From: Tetracentron sinense
Taxonomy: Eukaryota; Streptophyta; Magnoliopsida; Trochodendrales; Trochodendraceae
Direction of reading: 5' to 3'
Length of the DNA: 64,000 nt
Assembly: GCA_015143295.1 (NCBI GenBank)
Contig: CM026570.1
Span: forward strand, 20,529,250-20,593,249
The translations under genes were made by a program, and so were the position numbers. A model generated the notes under the pieces. It ran no database searches and was not told the origin of the DNA. It was given only the letters and a program-made list of their open reading frames with translations. Below, piece by piece: positions 53,816 through 63,840 of the stretch (position 1 is its first letter; every line of letters begins with the position of its first letter).

Positions 53816-56800
53816 TTAGGCGCACCTAAGTCCCATTAAGCTTATATGCTTAGCAAGTAACTCCGCACTTAGTGCCTTTGTTAAAGGATCAGCAATCATA
53901 TCTGTCGAGGGTAAATGACTTACTATCACTTCACCCTTCTCTACCATATCACGAATATAGTGATATGCTACTTCAATGTGTCTACCTTTAGAACTATTAG
54001 CTCTACTCTCAATTAGTCGTATTGCAGTCAAATTGTCACAGAATATGTGCACAGGTCCGTTGGTTATACCAATCTTCAATTCATCTATGAAGCGTTTTAT
54101 CCAAACGGCATAAGTACTGGCTGTACTACATGCTACATATTCTGACTCTTGAGTGAAACGAGCAACACACCCTTGTTTCTTGCTAGACCAAGATACAGCT
54201 GCACCGCCAAAGAGAAAAATAATACCTGAGGTGGATTTTCCATCATCCTTATCCCCTGCAAAATCAGCATCTGAATAGCCACAAACTTTAAGTTCATCGG
54301 TATGGAAACATAATTTAAGATGCTTAGTTCCTTTTAAATATCTCAATATTCTTTTCACTGTCTGCCAATGTTTAATACCGGGATTACTTTGATATCTACT
54401 CACAAGATTTACAGCATAACTAAGGTCTGGTCTAGTGCATATCATAACATACATTAAGCTTCCGACAGCTTGAGCATAAGGAACATTTAATCTTTCTTGT
54501 CCTTCTGAAGGACTATCTTTCTTACTTAATTTAATTCCTTTTTCAATAGGAGTGGAGACTGGATTACAATTATCCATTTTAAATCTTTTCAATATTGTGT
54601 CAATATATCTTTCTTGACTTAAACACACCATATTATTTAATCTATCTCGTGATATTTTTATCCCAAGAATATAGGATGCTTCTCCCATATCCTTCATCTC
54701 AAATTGTGACTTAAGCCATGACTTTGTATTTTCAATCATGTTTAAATCATTTCCGGCTAATAGTATATCATCGACATACAAGGATAATATGGTAAAATTA
54801 CTCCCACTATTCCAGATATATACACAATTATCTAGTTTATTAACTACATATCCTAATTGAATGATAGCATTATGAAAAGTAAAGTACCACATTCTTGAAG
54901 ATTGTTTTAATCCATATAAGGATTTTTTTAACCTATATACTTTATCTTCAAGTCCTTTAATTTCAAAACCTTCTGGTTGCCTCATATAAATGGTTTCCTT
55001 TAGATTTCCATTAAGGAAAGCTGTCTTAACATCCATTTGAAATAATTCTAAATTATAATGAGCAACAATAGCCAATATTATTCTAATTGACATAAAATTA
55101 ACTACAGGAGAATATGTTTCATCATAGTCTATTCCCTCCTTTTGTGTGAAACCTTTAGCTACAAGTCTAGCTTTGTATTTATCTATAGTCCCATCAGACT
55201 TTAGTTTCTTTTTCAACACCCATTTACATCCTATAGCTTTTCTATCTTTAGGTAAATCACTTAGTTCCCAAACTTTATTTTTTTCAATGGATTCCAATTC
55301 TTCATTCATTGCTTTCAGCCATTCATTTGAATCAAAGGAATTTATAGCTTCTTTATAACTGCAAGGATCATCACATTGATCTAAGTCAAAAGTTTCATTT
55401 ATGCCTTCTTTATAGTTTGATGGATCATTATATTGATCTAAATCAACATTTTCACTCATAGACACATAGAAATCATCTAAGTAAGATGGAGGAGCCCTAG
55501 ATCTCTTTTGACCACGATGAACTGGTGTCTCATCATGTTCAAGTTGGGTTTGATTAGAATCTAAGGTCCTTTCCTCATACAATTCTATGTTCTCTCCTAA
55601 AAGGGTATTATCACTATCAGTTTCTAAGAATTCAGCATCCCTGGATTCTATTAGTCCTTTATCTTTGTTGTAAAATCTATACCCTTTAGATTCTTCTGAA
55701 TAGCCTATAAAGTGACATCTTATTGTCTTAGGCTCTAACTTATTTCTAAGTTGTTGTGGAATCATTACATGTGCTATTGAACCCCATTTCCTTAAGTTAG
55801 ATAAATCAGGCATTCTACCCGTCCAAATTTCATAAGGAGTAGTTTCTACAGCTTTAGATGGGATTCTATTAAGAATGTACATGGCTGTACTAATAGCTTC
55901 ACCCCAAAATGTTTTAGATAACTTAGCATGTGACAATATAGATCTAGTCATATCCATTAGAGTTCTATTACGTCTCTCAGCTACACCATTTTGTTGTGGA
56001 GTATAAGGCATAGTAGTCTGACGAATAATACCATTTTCACTGCAAAAATTATAGAATTCATTTGATGTAAATTCTCCTCCTCTATCAGTTCTTAGCACTT
56101 TGATATTTCTTCCTAACTGATTTTCAACTTTTCTTTTATATTCTTTAAAGGTTTCTAAAGCATCTAATTTATTACGGATTAAGTAAATGTAACCAAACCT
56201 AGAGAAGTCATCTATGAAGGTTATAAAATATTCCATACCCCTATGTGTTTTAATACTTAAAGGTCCACAAATATCAGAATGAATTATAGCTAATAATTCA
56301 GTTGACCTTGTTGCTTTAGGAAATGGTTTTCTTATCATTTTTCCTGATAAACAATGCTCACATTTTTCATATTCATTTTTCTCAAAATTAGGTATCATAC
56401 CTTTACTAGCCAATCTTTTCATTTTATCTTTGCCTATGTGTCCTAACCTAAGATGCCAGTTGTAAGAATCAACAACATTAACACAATCAATATAACCAGA
56501 AGAAGAAGCACTTTTATTATGATCATTTTCATTTACATTCAAAAGAAAAAGATTATGATCATCTACCAGATGGCCCCATGCCAAGACTCGACCATGCTTT
56601 CCGATTGATACTTTACCCGATCGGAAGCGTACATCAAAACCCTTAAGGACTAGGAGTGAGACGGAAATGATGTTACGCCTCATAGTAGGCACAAAATAAA
56701 CATCAGTAAGGACCATGTCCATGTTTCCAACATTAAGCCTACAGGTTCCCACACCTAACACATCAGAGTAGGTGTTATTTCCCATGTAGATCCGCTTTTC

Positions 56801-57784
56801 TCCAATCCTTATCTCCTGAAATTCTTCAAATTGGGCCTTTGTACTAGCAATGTGTCGATTGGCACCCGAGTCAATCCACCAACCCTTGTGGTCTTGGTCG
56901 GCAAAAAGGCATTCGGAGACTACACAAATAAATTCTTGTCTCCCACTATTGCTTCCTCTTCTACTGGCATTATTCTTTTGGTGTTGTGGGTAATCATACT
57001 TAAAGTGACCGGGCTTACCACAGTTAAAACAGTTTCCTTTTGGCCCATCAGGTCTAGGCTTATGATGAAAAGATTTCTTTCCCTTATTCTTGAAATTTTT
57101 ATTATATTTTGAAAAATCTTTCTTAAACAAATTTTTTGTTTTGATCTTTGTTTCTTCTTGAACAATCATTAATTCATTTTTCTTGTTTTTGTTCAAATGT
57201 TCTTGTTCAAGGGCCAATTTCAATGGAAGATCTATCAAATTCAAAGAAGTACCACTAAGACGAAGGGCCGTAGCAACCATTGACCACGACGGAGGGAGAC
57301 TGCTAAGGATGTTTGAAATTTGCATTCTTTCATTAATAGGATTCCCTACAGCTTCTAAATCTTGAGCCATTACCGTCATTTTGTTGATGTGCTCAACAAC
57401 ATTTTCTTCTTCTTTCATTTTAAAAGAGTTATATTTTTGTAAGAGCAATTGAATATGAGCTTCAGAAATGGTGTCATATTTTTTAGAAATAGCCTCCATC
57501 ATAGTTTTGGTTGTTTTATTACTTTCAAAAACCTTAATTAAATCATTTTCCATAAAAAGCAAAATAGTTGTCTTAGCAATTAAATCATCTTCTTGAAATT
57601 TTTCTAATTTGGCATTTTCTTCTGAAGTGGGTTTATCTCCTAAACTTGGTGGGTCTATGGTCAAAACATAATGAATTCTATCTTGTATTAACAAATACTT
57701 AATTTTTCTTTTCCACATATCATAGTTTAGACCATTTAATTTTTCAAGTTTAGATAACTCACTCATTACAGCCCTACTTGCCAT
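53816..57784 (-). CDS. Copia Gag-Pol polyprotein, full length
   Basis: I chose the Met at 57784 ('MASRAVMSELSKLEKLNGL') because it begins the conserved Gag; the frame stays open 52 codons further up to 57940. It encodes 1322 residues. Domains: UBN2-type Gag (about 10-200); zinc knuckle C252-x2-C255-x4-H260-x4-Y265, where the last ligand is Tyr instead of Cys; aspartic protease 'WIDSGA' (D305); integrase zinc finger from H444 and core D504, D567, E603 (D-D-35-E); RT with YVDD at 1003-1006; RNase H with 'YSDADFAG' (D1172) and end 'DPLTKAL'. This is the usual copia order (integrase before RT) and normal length. The product would be processed into particle, protease, integrase and RT/RNase H. Regulated from the 5' LTR (TATAAAAG). 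Nearly all catalytic residues are present; the Cys-to-Tyr change may weaken RNA packaging. Confidence 0.95.
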   Translation of the reverse strand: MASRAVMSELSKLEKLNGLNYDMWKRKIKYLLIQDRIHYVLTIDPPSLGDKPTSEENAKLEKFQEDDLIAKTTILLFMENDLIKVFESNKTTKTMMEAISKKYDTISEAHIQLLLQKYNSFKMKEEENVVEHINKMTVMAQDLEAVGNPINERMQISNILSSLPPSWSMVATALRLSGTSLNLIDLPLKLALEQEHLNKNKKNELMIVQEETKIKTKNLFKKDFSKYNKNFKNKGKKSFHHKPRPDGPKGNCFNCGKPGHFKYDYPQHQKNNASRRGSNSGRQEFICVVSECLFADQDHKGWWIDSGANRHIASTKAQFEEFQEIRIGEKRIYMGNNTYSDVLGVGTCRLNVGNMDMVLTDVYFVPTMRRNIISVSLLVLKGFDVRFRSGKVSIGKHGRVLAWGHLVDDHNLFLLNVNENDHNKSASSSGYIDCVNVVDSYNWHLRLGHIGKDKMKRLASKGMIPNFEKNEYEKCEHCLSGKMIRKPFPKATRSTELLAIIHSDICGPLSIKTHRGMEYFITFIDDFSRFGYIYLIRNKLDALETFKEYKRKVENQLGRNIKVLRTDRGGEFTSNEFYNFCSENGIIRQTTMPYTPQQNGVAERRNRTLMDMTRSILSHAKLSKTFWGEAISTAMYILNRIPSKAVETTPYEIWTGRMPDLSNLRKWGSIAHVMIPQQLRNKLEPKTIRCHFIGYSEESKGYRFYNKDKGLIESRDAEFLETDSDNTLLGENIELYEERTLDSNQTQLEHDETPVHRGQKRSRAPPSYLDDFYVSMSENVDLDQYNDPSNYKEGINETFDLDQCDDPCSYKEAINSFDSNEWLKAMNEELESIEKNKVWELSDLPKDRKAIGCKWVLKKKLKSDGTIDKYKARLVAKGFTQKEGIDYDETYSPVVNFMSIRIILAIVAHYNLELFQMDVKTAFLNGNLKETIYMRQPEGFEIKGLEDKVYRLKKSLYGLKQSSRMWYFTFHNAIIQLGYVVNKLDNCVYIWNSGSNFTILSLYVDDILLAGNDLNMIENTKSWLKSQFEMKDMGEASYILGIKISRDRLNNMVCLSQERYIDTILKRFKMDNCNPVSTPIEKGIKLSKKDSPSEGQERLNVPYAQAVGSLMYVMICTRPDLSYAVNLVSRYQSNPGIKHWQTVKRILRYLKGTKHLKLCFHTDELKVCGYSDADFAGDKDDGKSTSGIIFLFGGAAVSWSSKKQGCVARFTQESEYVACSTASTYAVWIKRFIDELKIGITNGPVHIFCDNLTAIRLIESRANSSKGRHIEVAYHYIRDMVEKGEVIVSHLPSTDMIADPLTKALSAELLAKHISLMGLRCA

Positions 57785-58493
57785 ATTTGATGAAAATAAA
57801 CGTTTTACTAATTTAATCTGCTTATAATAAATAAAATAAAGGAGTTTAGAATTTCTGACCAGATTATAACTGATGGTGTTACTGTTTAATATGGTGAAGC
57901 CGTTGCTTGGTTGATTTTCCTTGCCGTTGACAGAGTGCAATTAAAAATTGTAGCCGGGCGGTTTTCTCTCACCGCCAAAATTTCTGCAACCCAGAATAGA
58001 GTATTCCCTAAGAAATATCTCTTCAAAAGCTGGTTTGTGTACAGCTCAATGGATAAAAACCAGTGGGTATAAACCAATATTCTTCCAAAAATTCTGCAAT
58101 TTCAGAATATCCAAAACTTTGCCTTCCAAATAAAGTAACCCAACAAAGAAAGTCAAAGAAGGTTTTTGGGCCTCGTGAAAGCACCTCCTTTTGCTATTGT
58201 TGTTTTCTTCACAGAATATCTCCAAAAGCTAATACACATATATTAGCTTCACACAATAGCAAGTCTCTCTTCTTCTTCTTCAACCGAGTAGTAAGAAATA
58301 AGCCAAGACTTTCTTTCAACAGATGCTCTCCCAACGATTACAGATGAAAAAATGGCAGCTCCAAAATCTAAAGGTACAAAAGGTCTGAATTTGTTGCGTT
58401 GCTTCTTTTCCCTCAAAAAATTTCTGCTGCCACTTAGAGATTGATTCACGGCAGCCAAAGAAGGAGCGCACTAGATCGCTCACCCAAAACCTT
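57785..58493 (-). other. Leader of young copia element
   Basis: Untranslated stretch between the primer site and the chosen start. It contains short upstream ATGs (for example 57940 in frame) and no known domain. Confidence 0.6.
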
Positions 58494-58505
58494 GCTCTGA
58501 TACCA
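58494..58505 (-). other. tRNA-Met primer binding site of young copia
   Basis: The minus strand reads TGGTATCAGAGC, a perfect complement to the initiator tRNA-Met 3' end, one base inside the LTR. Confidence 0.95.
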
Positions 58506-58506
58506 G

Positions 58507-58806
58507 TGACGGAAACAAAATTGAAAGAAAGGAGTCGCCGTGAGGCTAGGTGTCGCAACTCGAGGGTTTCTCAAACAGGAGCTTTTGAGATCACAGATGG
58601 TAATTTGTTTTTTTGAGTGAGAAACTCTTGGGGATTTATCCCCTTTTATAGATCTTAACACTGTAACCTCCTCCTGGATTTCCTCTGTAGTTGGAGACGA
58701 AATGGGAAGGTAGTAATGCCATTGGTAACGCCTCAACGGCTCTTGGAATACCGGTGGTGTAACGCCTCAACGGCTCTCTCTTGGCCAATGTTAGAATATG
58801 CTAACA
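58507..58806 (-). repeat. 5' LTR of young copia element (300 bp)
   Basis: Same sequence as 53196-53495 in every base I compared. TATAAAAG at 58643-58650 (minus) should drive the genomic RNA. Confidence 0.95.
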
Positions 58807-58811
58807 ATTGT

Positions 58812-59425
58812 GCTGTAAGAACATACTGCATACTGCCAAACGCATTTTTGTCGCTTTTGTTCCTAGGGAGTGGTAAAACGTTCCCCGGGAGCAATGCCAA
58901 ATGGCCACATACTTTGCCTATAAGTTGAAAAATCCTACTTTCTGTGATATTATTGTAGGCGATATCCATTAAATTAATTTTAGCTGTATAAATCCTCCAC
59001 AGAATTTCGAGTTCTCTTGTTTACGTAGTTTATCCAAGAATAATTTTCCGCCAAAATATTTTAGATTCCTTACTTCATGTCAAGTAGAAGGCCCCTTCTC
59101 AAAGTTTGTAAATAGGGTGTTTCAGTTTTCCCCGTGAAACTCACAATACACCTTAATGAGGATTGCTGAGCATACTCTCACAATTAAAAATAAATAAAAA
59201 TTTGTATTTTTCGCATCTTTTAATAATAAAACAAGTTTTTGTGTCATCACATTTGTCGGCCCCACAAAAGTCAATCTATTTTATTAGGAATATTTTGAAA
59301 TTTTTCACAAGAACAGAGGTTGGGATTAAGACTTTCTTCATGAAAAGCTGAAATTTCAGAAGTTCTTCATTAGAATCATCTTTTTTTTTTCACATTTATA
59401 ACAAACAGAGATCCTTATGTTACAC
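58812..59425. other. Non-coding flank
   Basis: No supported gene. Some short motifs resemble exon fragments, but none is recognisable. Confidence 0.35.
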
Positions 59426-59712
59426 TCATTGGCAGAGCCACATGGGGCCCAAGGGAGCTTCAGCCCCCCTGAAATTTTGAATTTTTTTTTTACTATAGCA
59501 ATAATAAGGGTGTAGCCTGAGAAAGGGGCAGAGCCGGAAGATGGGAAGCTCTAGCCCTCCCGAATTTTTGAGAAAAAAGGATTTTCTTTACAAAACGGAC
59601 ACAAACAGAGGTGATGTCCCATGAACTTGGCCCCCCAAAAAAAAAATCGGGGCCTATGCCCCCGAACCTCTATTGTTAGCAGCCCCTACAAGAGAATCCT
59701 GGCTCCACCCCT
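59426..59712. mobile_element. hAT-like MITE(s) with GGCAGAGCC termini
   Basis: The left end 'ggcagagccacatggggccc' and right end 'ctggctccacccctg' are inverse-related and match the common plant MITE type with CAGGGGCGGAGCC termini. A second 'ggggcagagcc' at about 59526 suggests two overlapping copies. A clean 8-bp target repeat was not found. Confidence 0.5.
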
Positions 59713-59845
59713 GGTTATTAGTAGTCTTAATTAATTTTAGACTTAGCCTTATTTTTATTCTCTCTACTTAGTAAATAATTTTATGATGCTGAATTTATTT
59801 TTGAGTATGTTTTTGTTTTGAAGTTGGTCTTCTTTCAGATACAAT
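59713..59845. other. Short non-coding interval
   Basis: AT-rich; nothing recognised. Confidence 0.3.
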
Positions 59846-59893
59846 GACCATAAGGCTTTAATCAAAAAAAAAAAAAAAAAAGACCATAAGGCT
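59846..59893 (+). repeat. 12-bp direct repeat flanking a poly(A) insert
   Basis: gaccataaggct occurs at 59846-59857 and 59882-59893. Between them is 'ttaatc' followed by about 18 A. This is the footprint expected of a severely 5'-truncated retroposed poly(A) tail with target-site duplication. Confidence 0.6.
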
Positions 59894-61158
59894 CCCTTCT
59901 TTTGGTGGAACTTTTAGGTGACGTTTGGATAGACTTTCCCAGTTACTTCTATTGACTTCTAACATTGAGAAATCAAAAGTCGATCTCTTTACTTTTGGTA
60001 AACCTTGAAAGGGTATGGTTTTCTTGAGAGTGCGTTTTGAACTTGTTGAAGCAAAATCTTTTCTGCTCATGCCCTCCGTAACTTTTCATGTGTGCGAACC
60101 AAACACATTTTATTTTAACTTTTAAAAAGTAATTTTTCGAGTTTACAAGCCAAACATCATTTTATTTTTGGAAGGACTTCTGAAACCGTTTCCTAAGAAG
60201 TTTTTTTTCAGAGAAGTTTATCTAAACAGAGCCTTAAAGTCTAGAACTTTCACTGTTTCATGCTCAATTTTTACTTAATGTCTAGAACTATATTATTCCA
60301 TAGGATGCAAAAGTTTTATACAAATGGAACCTTTAAGTTTCACCAAAAATTTTGGATTTTTTTAAGTTCTATACATTTGGAACTTTTAATTAAATTGAAC
60401 TTGATAAATTTTTGTAAAGGGGTTATAAACCTTCTCCCCTCTCCTCCCAGACTCTTGCCTCTCATCAAAGAATTATCCATAAATAAATTTTTCCTTCAAA
60501 AATTCTTGATTTGTTATTTCAAGCATAAAACTTTAGAGAGATAAACATTCTTATACCACATGAAATATGTTAACAGGAGCATATGAGATTTATCACTTTT
60601 CCTATATTTTGTTGTAAACATCAATAAAATTTCCAAAAAAAAAAAATTGAATAAGGTTGGTGCACAATGTATAGATAGTGAAATTAATATAATAGATTAA
60701 CTATGAACAAGATCTCCAGTTAAAGAGATAAATGGAGCAACAAAAATAAAAGCTTTTACAAGAGTATTTTGAGAATTATTGAAAAATAATTTAGTTGACA
60801 TGAATACCCTTGTTCTATATTTGTGATTTCCAAACTAGCCTTGTTATACCGCATATTTTGGGTAGCTCTAGTTATCTCTTGGACCAAAGCTATTATTAAT
60901 ATAAACTCTCTCTCTTTATTTCTTATTATATATATATATATATATATAGGATAATGCTGGCGATACTCTTTTTTAAAACTTACTCTGATCTTTTAGAGTA
61001 CTAGATAGAGTGTTGACTCAAAACATGCTTCTTTCTCTTAAGGGAAAGAGATTGTACGCCAAAACTCGGGATTATTGGGATTTAAAGAAAATTTAAACAA
61101 AAAAAAATGTAAGGCAATATTTTTCACCAAAACCCTTGTATTGGCATACGGTCTTGAG
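59894..61158. other. AT-rich non-coding region
   Basis: No supported gene. A TA dinucleotide run lies at about 60928-60950. Confidence 0.4.
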
Positions 61159-61373
61159 TGGATCTCTAGGGGTTCAAACTCGAGAGAGTCTCCCCGGTTT
61201 GAACTCGAGAGGATCCTGGGCCATTTTCAAAAGACACAAATGAGAAAGAGACACCTATGAAATCGTTGGGCATTAATGGGTCTCAAGACATATAGTTTTT
61301 GTTTTTTGTTTTGCTCAGGATCCTCTCGAGTTCAAACTGGGGAGACTCTCTTCGGTTTGAACCCCTAGAGGTT
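61159..61373. mobile_element. Fold-back / MITE-like inverted repeat (~60-bp arms)
   Basis: 61159-61220 ('ctctaggggttcaaactcg.. to ..gaggatcctgggc') pairs with 61314-61373 in reverse orientation with only a few mismatches, around a 93-bp loop. Confidence 0.75.
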
Positions 61374-61639
61374 GCCACGTGTATCCTTTGACACTCCTTA
61401 ATCATGGGTAAGGTTCACCCACTCCTAGGGTTCACCCATCCATCCTTGTTTTTTTATAAAAAATATTAATTCTTTTTTTAAAATTAAAAACTGTTTTTAA
61501 TATTGAAAAAACTCTAAAAACAGTTTTTTTAATTTAAAAAATAATAATTACTATGTCAAGATGGGTAATCTAGAATCACATGACAAAAAATTCAGGACAA
61601 TTGGACAAAGAGCCTTCCCTCGTCGGCCGAGGAGAGGAC

Positions 61640-61905
61640 TAATCCTCCTCACTCTGCTTTGATATTTGGTGACGACCTTTAATATTGTAACTTGTCCTGG
61701 ATCCAAGAATTGACAGGCTATGGTTTGATATTATTTTGACCACCATCGATATTATCTTAACTCCCTGACAAATCCGAGATATAGAAATTATATCCTTCGA
61801 TGTTATTTTGACCACCTCCATTATCTTAACTCCCTGACAAATCCGAGATATAGAAATTATATCCTTCGATGTTATATTGACCGCCTCCATTATCTTAACT
61901 CCCCA
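61640..61905. repeat. 69-bp tandem repeat, about three copies
   Basis: 'ctccctgacaaatccgagat' starts at 61761 and 61830 (69 bp apart) with a third partial copy before and after. As 69 is divisible by three, the minus-strand frame stays open and reads a 23-residue repeat (KITSKDIISISRICQGVKIM). Whether it is expressed is unknown. Confidence 0.7.
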
Positions 61906-62208
61906 CGTGTGCATGCAAGTGCTCCCTGGTTGCGGTCCGTCCGAACTGCCGAAGGATGTGGTGATCTGATTTAGGATTTTCTCTCGTTGGGGCAGATAAA
62001 ATAATCTGGCCAGCTTATCCAACTCGCCACGTGTCCCTTTTAAATGTGGTTAAGATTTACTAACTTTTAGAGCTAAAGAATCGATCTAACCTTATTTTTA
62101 AAAAAAATTGCCACCGGAGTGAAAACTTCTTAACCAGAGTTATAGGGAGTTAGAGGCAACGCCAGAGCATTTTATTATAGTCCAAAGCTAGAATTATTCC
62201 GGACTCAG
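61906..62208. other. Upstream flank of O-methyltransferase fragment
   Basis: 62045-62085 resembles the inner part of the MITE arm at 20.8 kb ('gtggttaagatttactaac'). No upstream O-methyltransferase exon was found here. Confidence 0.35.
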
Positions 62209-62265
62209 ATGCGTCTTGCATTCTCCAGCTCATTTAAGTTTGTGTCTTCTGTTGCATTCAATGGT

Positions 62266-62599
62266 AGCTTAGATTTTTCTGAAAATTTGTTAAAGTGGAT
62301 TTTACACAATTGGGGTGATGAGGATTGTGTGGAGATAATAAGACGGTGCAAGGAAGCTATTCCTTCAATAGAAAATGGAGGAAATGTGATAATACTGGAC
62401 ATTGTTGTGAAGGATGAGGACAAGGGAGAGCACGAGCTGAAGGAGACGCAGCTTTGCTTTGATATGGTAATGATGGTGAATTTTGGGAGGAAGGAGCGCA
62501 AAACATGAATGGCAGAAAATCTTCATCGATGCAGGTTTCACTGAATATAAGATCAAACCTGTCTTAGGCATTCGATCCATCATAGAAGTTTATCCATGA
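62266..62599 (+). pseudogene. Plant O-methyltransferase, C-terminal exon fragment
   Basis: The open frame reads 'ENLLKWILHNWGDEDCVEII', 'RRCKEAIPSIENGGNVIILD', 'ETQLCFDMVMMVNFG', then a 1-base frameshift near 62500, then 'KHEWQKIFIDAGFTEYKIKP' and 'VLGIRSIIEVYP' with a stop at 62597. This is the C-terminal third of class II plant O-methyltransferases (caffeate, flavonoid or alkaloid type), which transfer methyl from S-adenosylmethionine. The 'LKWILHNW' box carries the catalytic His region (normally ..HDW.., here HNW) and the ending '.EVYP' is typical. The SAM-binding and dimerisation parts are missing from the window's plus strand. It is best read as a truncated, frameshifted pseudogene, the only host-gene remnant seen; substrate cannot be inferred. 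Confidence 0.8.
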
Positions 62600-62934
62600 T
62601 TATTTGATGTTTTATGAAGATTCACCCGTTGTGATCCAATTGCAATAGAAGTAATGATAAATGGATGATTATGGTTAAAACAATGCTTTAACCTGTTTCA
62701 AATTTAACCTGTTTCAAAAGTAACAGGTAAAAACATTTCAAGTGTAATATTTTGCAAGGGATTTGATTTTAAAGGGATCACCCCTAGCATTCTTCTGAAT
62801 CATATTCGCAGGAGTAGCCATTTTGGTGGTCATTGATTTATTACAGCCTCTGTGAACATAGCGAAACAACATATTATCAGATGGGGACTACAGATCCAAA
62901 ATATCCTTCTGAATTGAAGTTCCTCGTTAGGTTT
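62600..62934. other. 3' flank of O-methyltransferase fragment
   Basis: Non-coding. A short duplication 'aacctgtttcaaa' occurs at about 62691 and 62707. Confidence 0.4.
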
Positions 62935-63110
62935 AGGGTGTCAACGAGTTGGTCGATCAATAGCCCGGCCCTTGTTGGCCCCAAAACAGATCGATTCATA
63001 AACCCATGGGACTAGAGTCGGGCTAACAAAATGGACAAAAAAAATTTAGGCTGGGTTAGATCTTGGTTGCTTAAAGCCCAAGCCGGGCTAACCATTCTAT
63101 ATATATGCGT
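62935..63110. mobile_element. Possible GC-rich-ended MITE remnant
   Basis: 'gggtgtcaacgagttgg' with 'agcccggcccttg', and 'aaagcccaagccgggctaacc', resemble the common hAT-type MITE with 'gcccggcc' subterminal words. Boundaries and target repeat unclear. Confidence 0.3.
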
Positions 63111-63840
63111 GTAAAAATGCACGTGTCATTGTACTTCAAATATTTTGATGATTAATTTGATTTAAAATTAGCAAGCATCAACATATATATATACCTCTCA
63201 AATATAGTAATACAATATCTATAATAGCAAGCATAAGTATAGAACATATACCAACATACATACCTCTCAAATCTATTCTTAATTAATCCTAATTAACAAA
63301 GTAGTGGTATGACCACAGGTGATGGATCCTTCACTATTGATGATGGCAATGAGCAACATTTCGGTGCAACCTTCAACCCTCTTCTCGAATATTTAAATCA
63401 CCTTCCCCTCCATGTTCATCGAGGAGAGGTGAAGAGTGTCGGATGTCACAATATGTAATGATGAGAAACAGAGAAGAGGGTTATGCTTAGATCGAAGATA
63501 GTGCAAGTGAAAGACATGAGGGTAAGAGATCAACTAAAGCCATAGCTTGCATACGCACTTGAAAGAAAAAAAGAAAAGGAAAATCCAAGCAAAGGAAAAA
63601 CAGAGTCAAAAATCAAAAAGAAAAAGGCAAAAGTTGGCAAAAAGAGGCGCTCAAGGGAAAAATGAGAAAATGGTTCCCTAAAAATTCGAACACCTAAGCC
63701 TACGTTTTGTCCTCCCTCAAGTCCTCTTAGATCCCATAGAGGTTAGGAGTGCGGACAATCAAATGAATAAATGAATAAATGCTCAAGCAAGATACAAGTA
63801 CCCACAAGGCAATGATGGGAGGAGATAATCCATTTCAAAA
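63111..63840. other. Non-coding region
   Basis: No supported gene; purine-rich at 63560-63670. Confidence 0.4.

Larger units (their letters stand above)
53196..58806 (-). mobile_element. Complete, young Ty1/copia element (5611 bp)
   Basis: Two 300-bp LTRs (53196-53495, 58507-58806) look identical by eye. The 5-bp target repeat attgt is perfect (53191-53195, 58807-58811). It has a perfect tRNA-iMet primer site, a polypurine tract and a single uninterrupted gag-pol frame. Identical LTRs mean few or no substitutions since insertion, so this is the most recent event in the window. One defect is seen: the last zinc-knuckle Cys is Tyr. No stop or frameshift was found. Confidence 0.95.

Noticed and set aside
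57785..57940. Upstream in-frame Met (57940) as start of the copia polyprotein
   Set aside because: The extra 52 residues are not Gag-like and lie in the leader; the Met at 57784 begins the conserved Gag.
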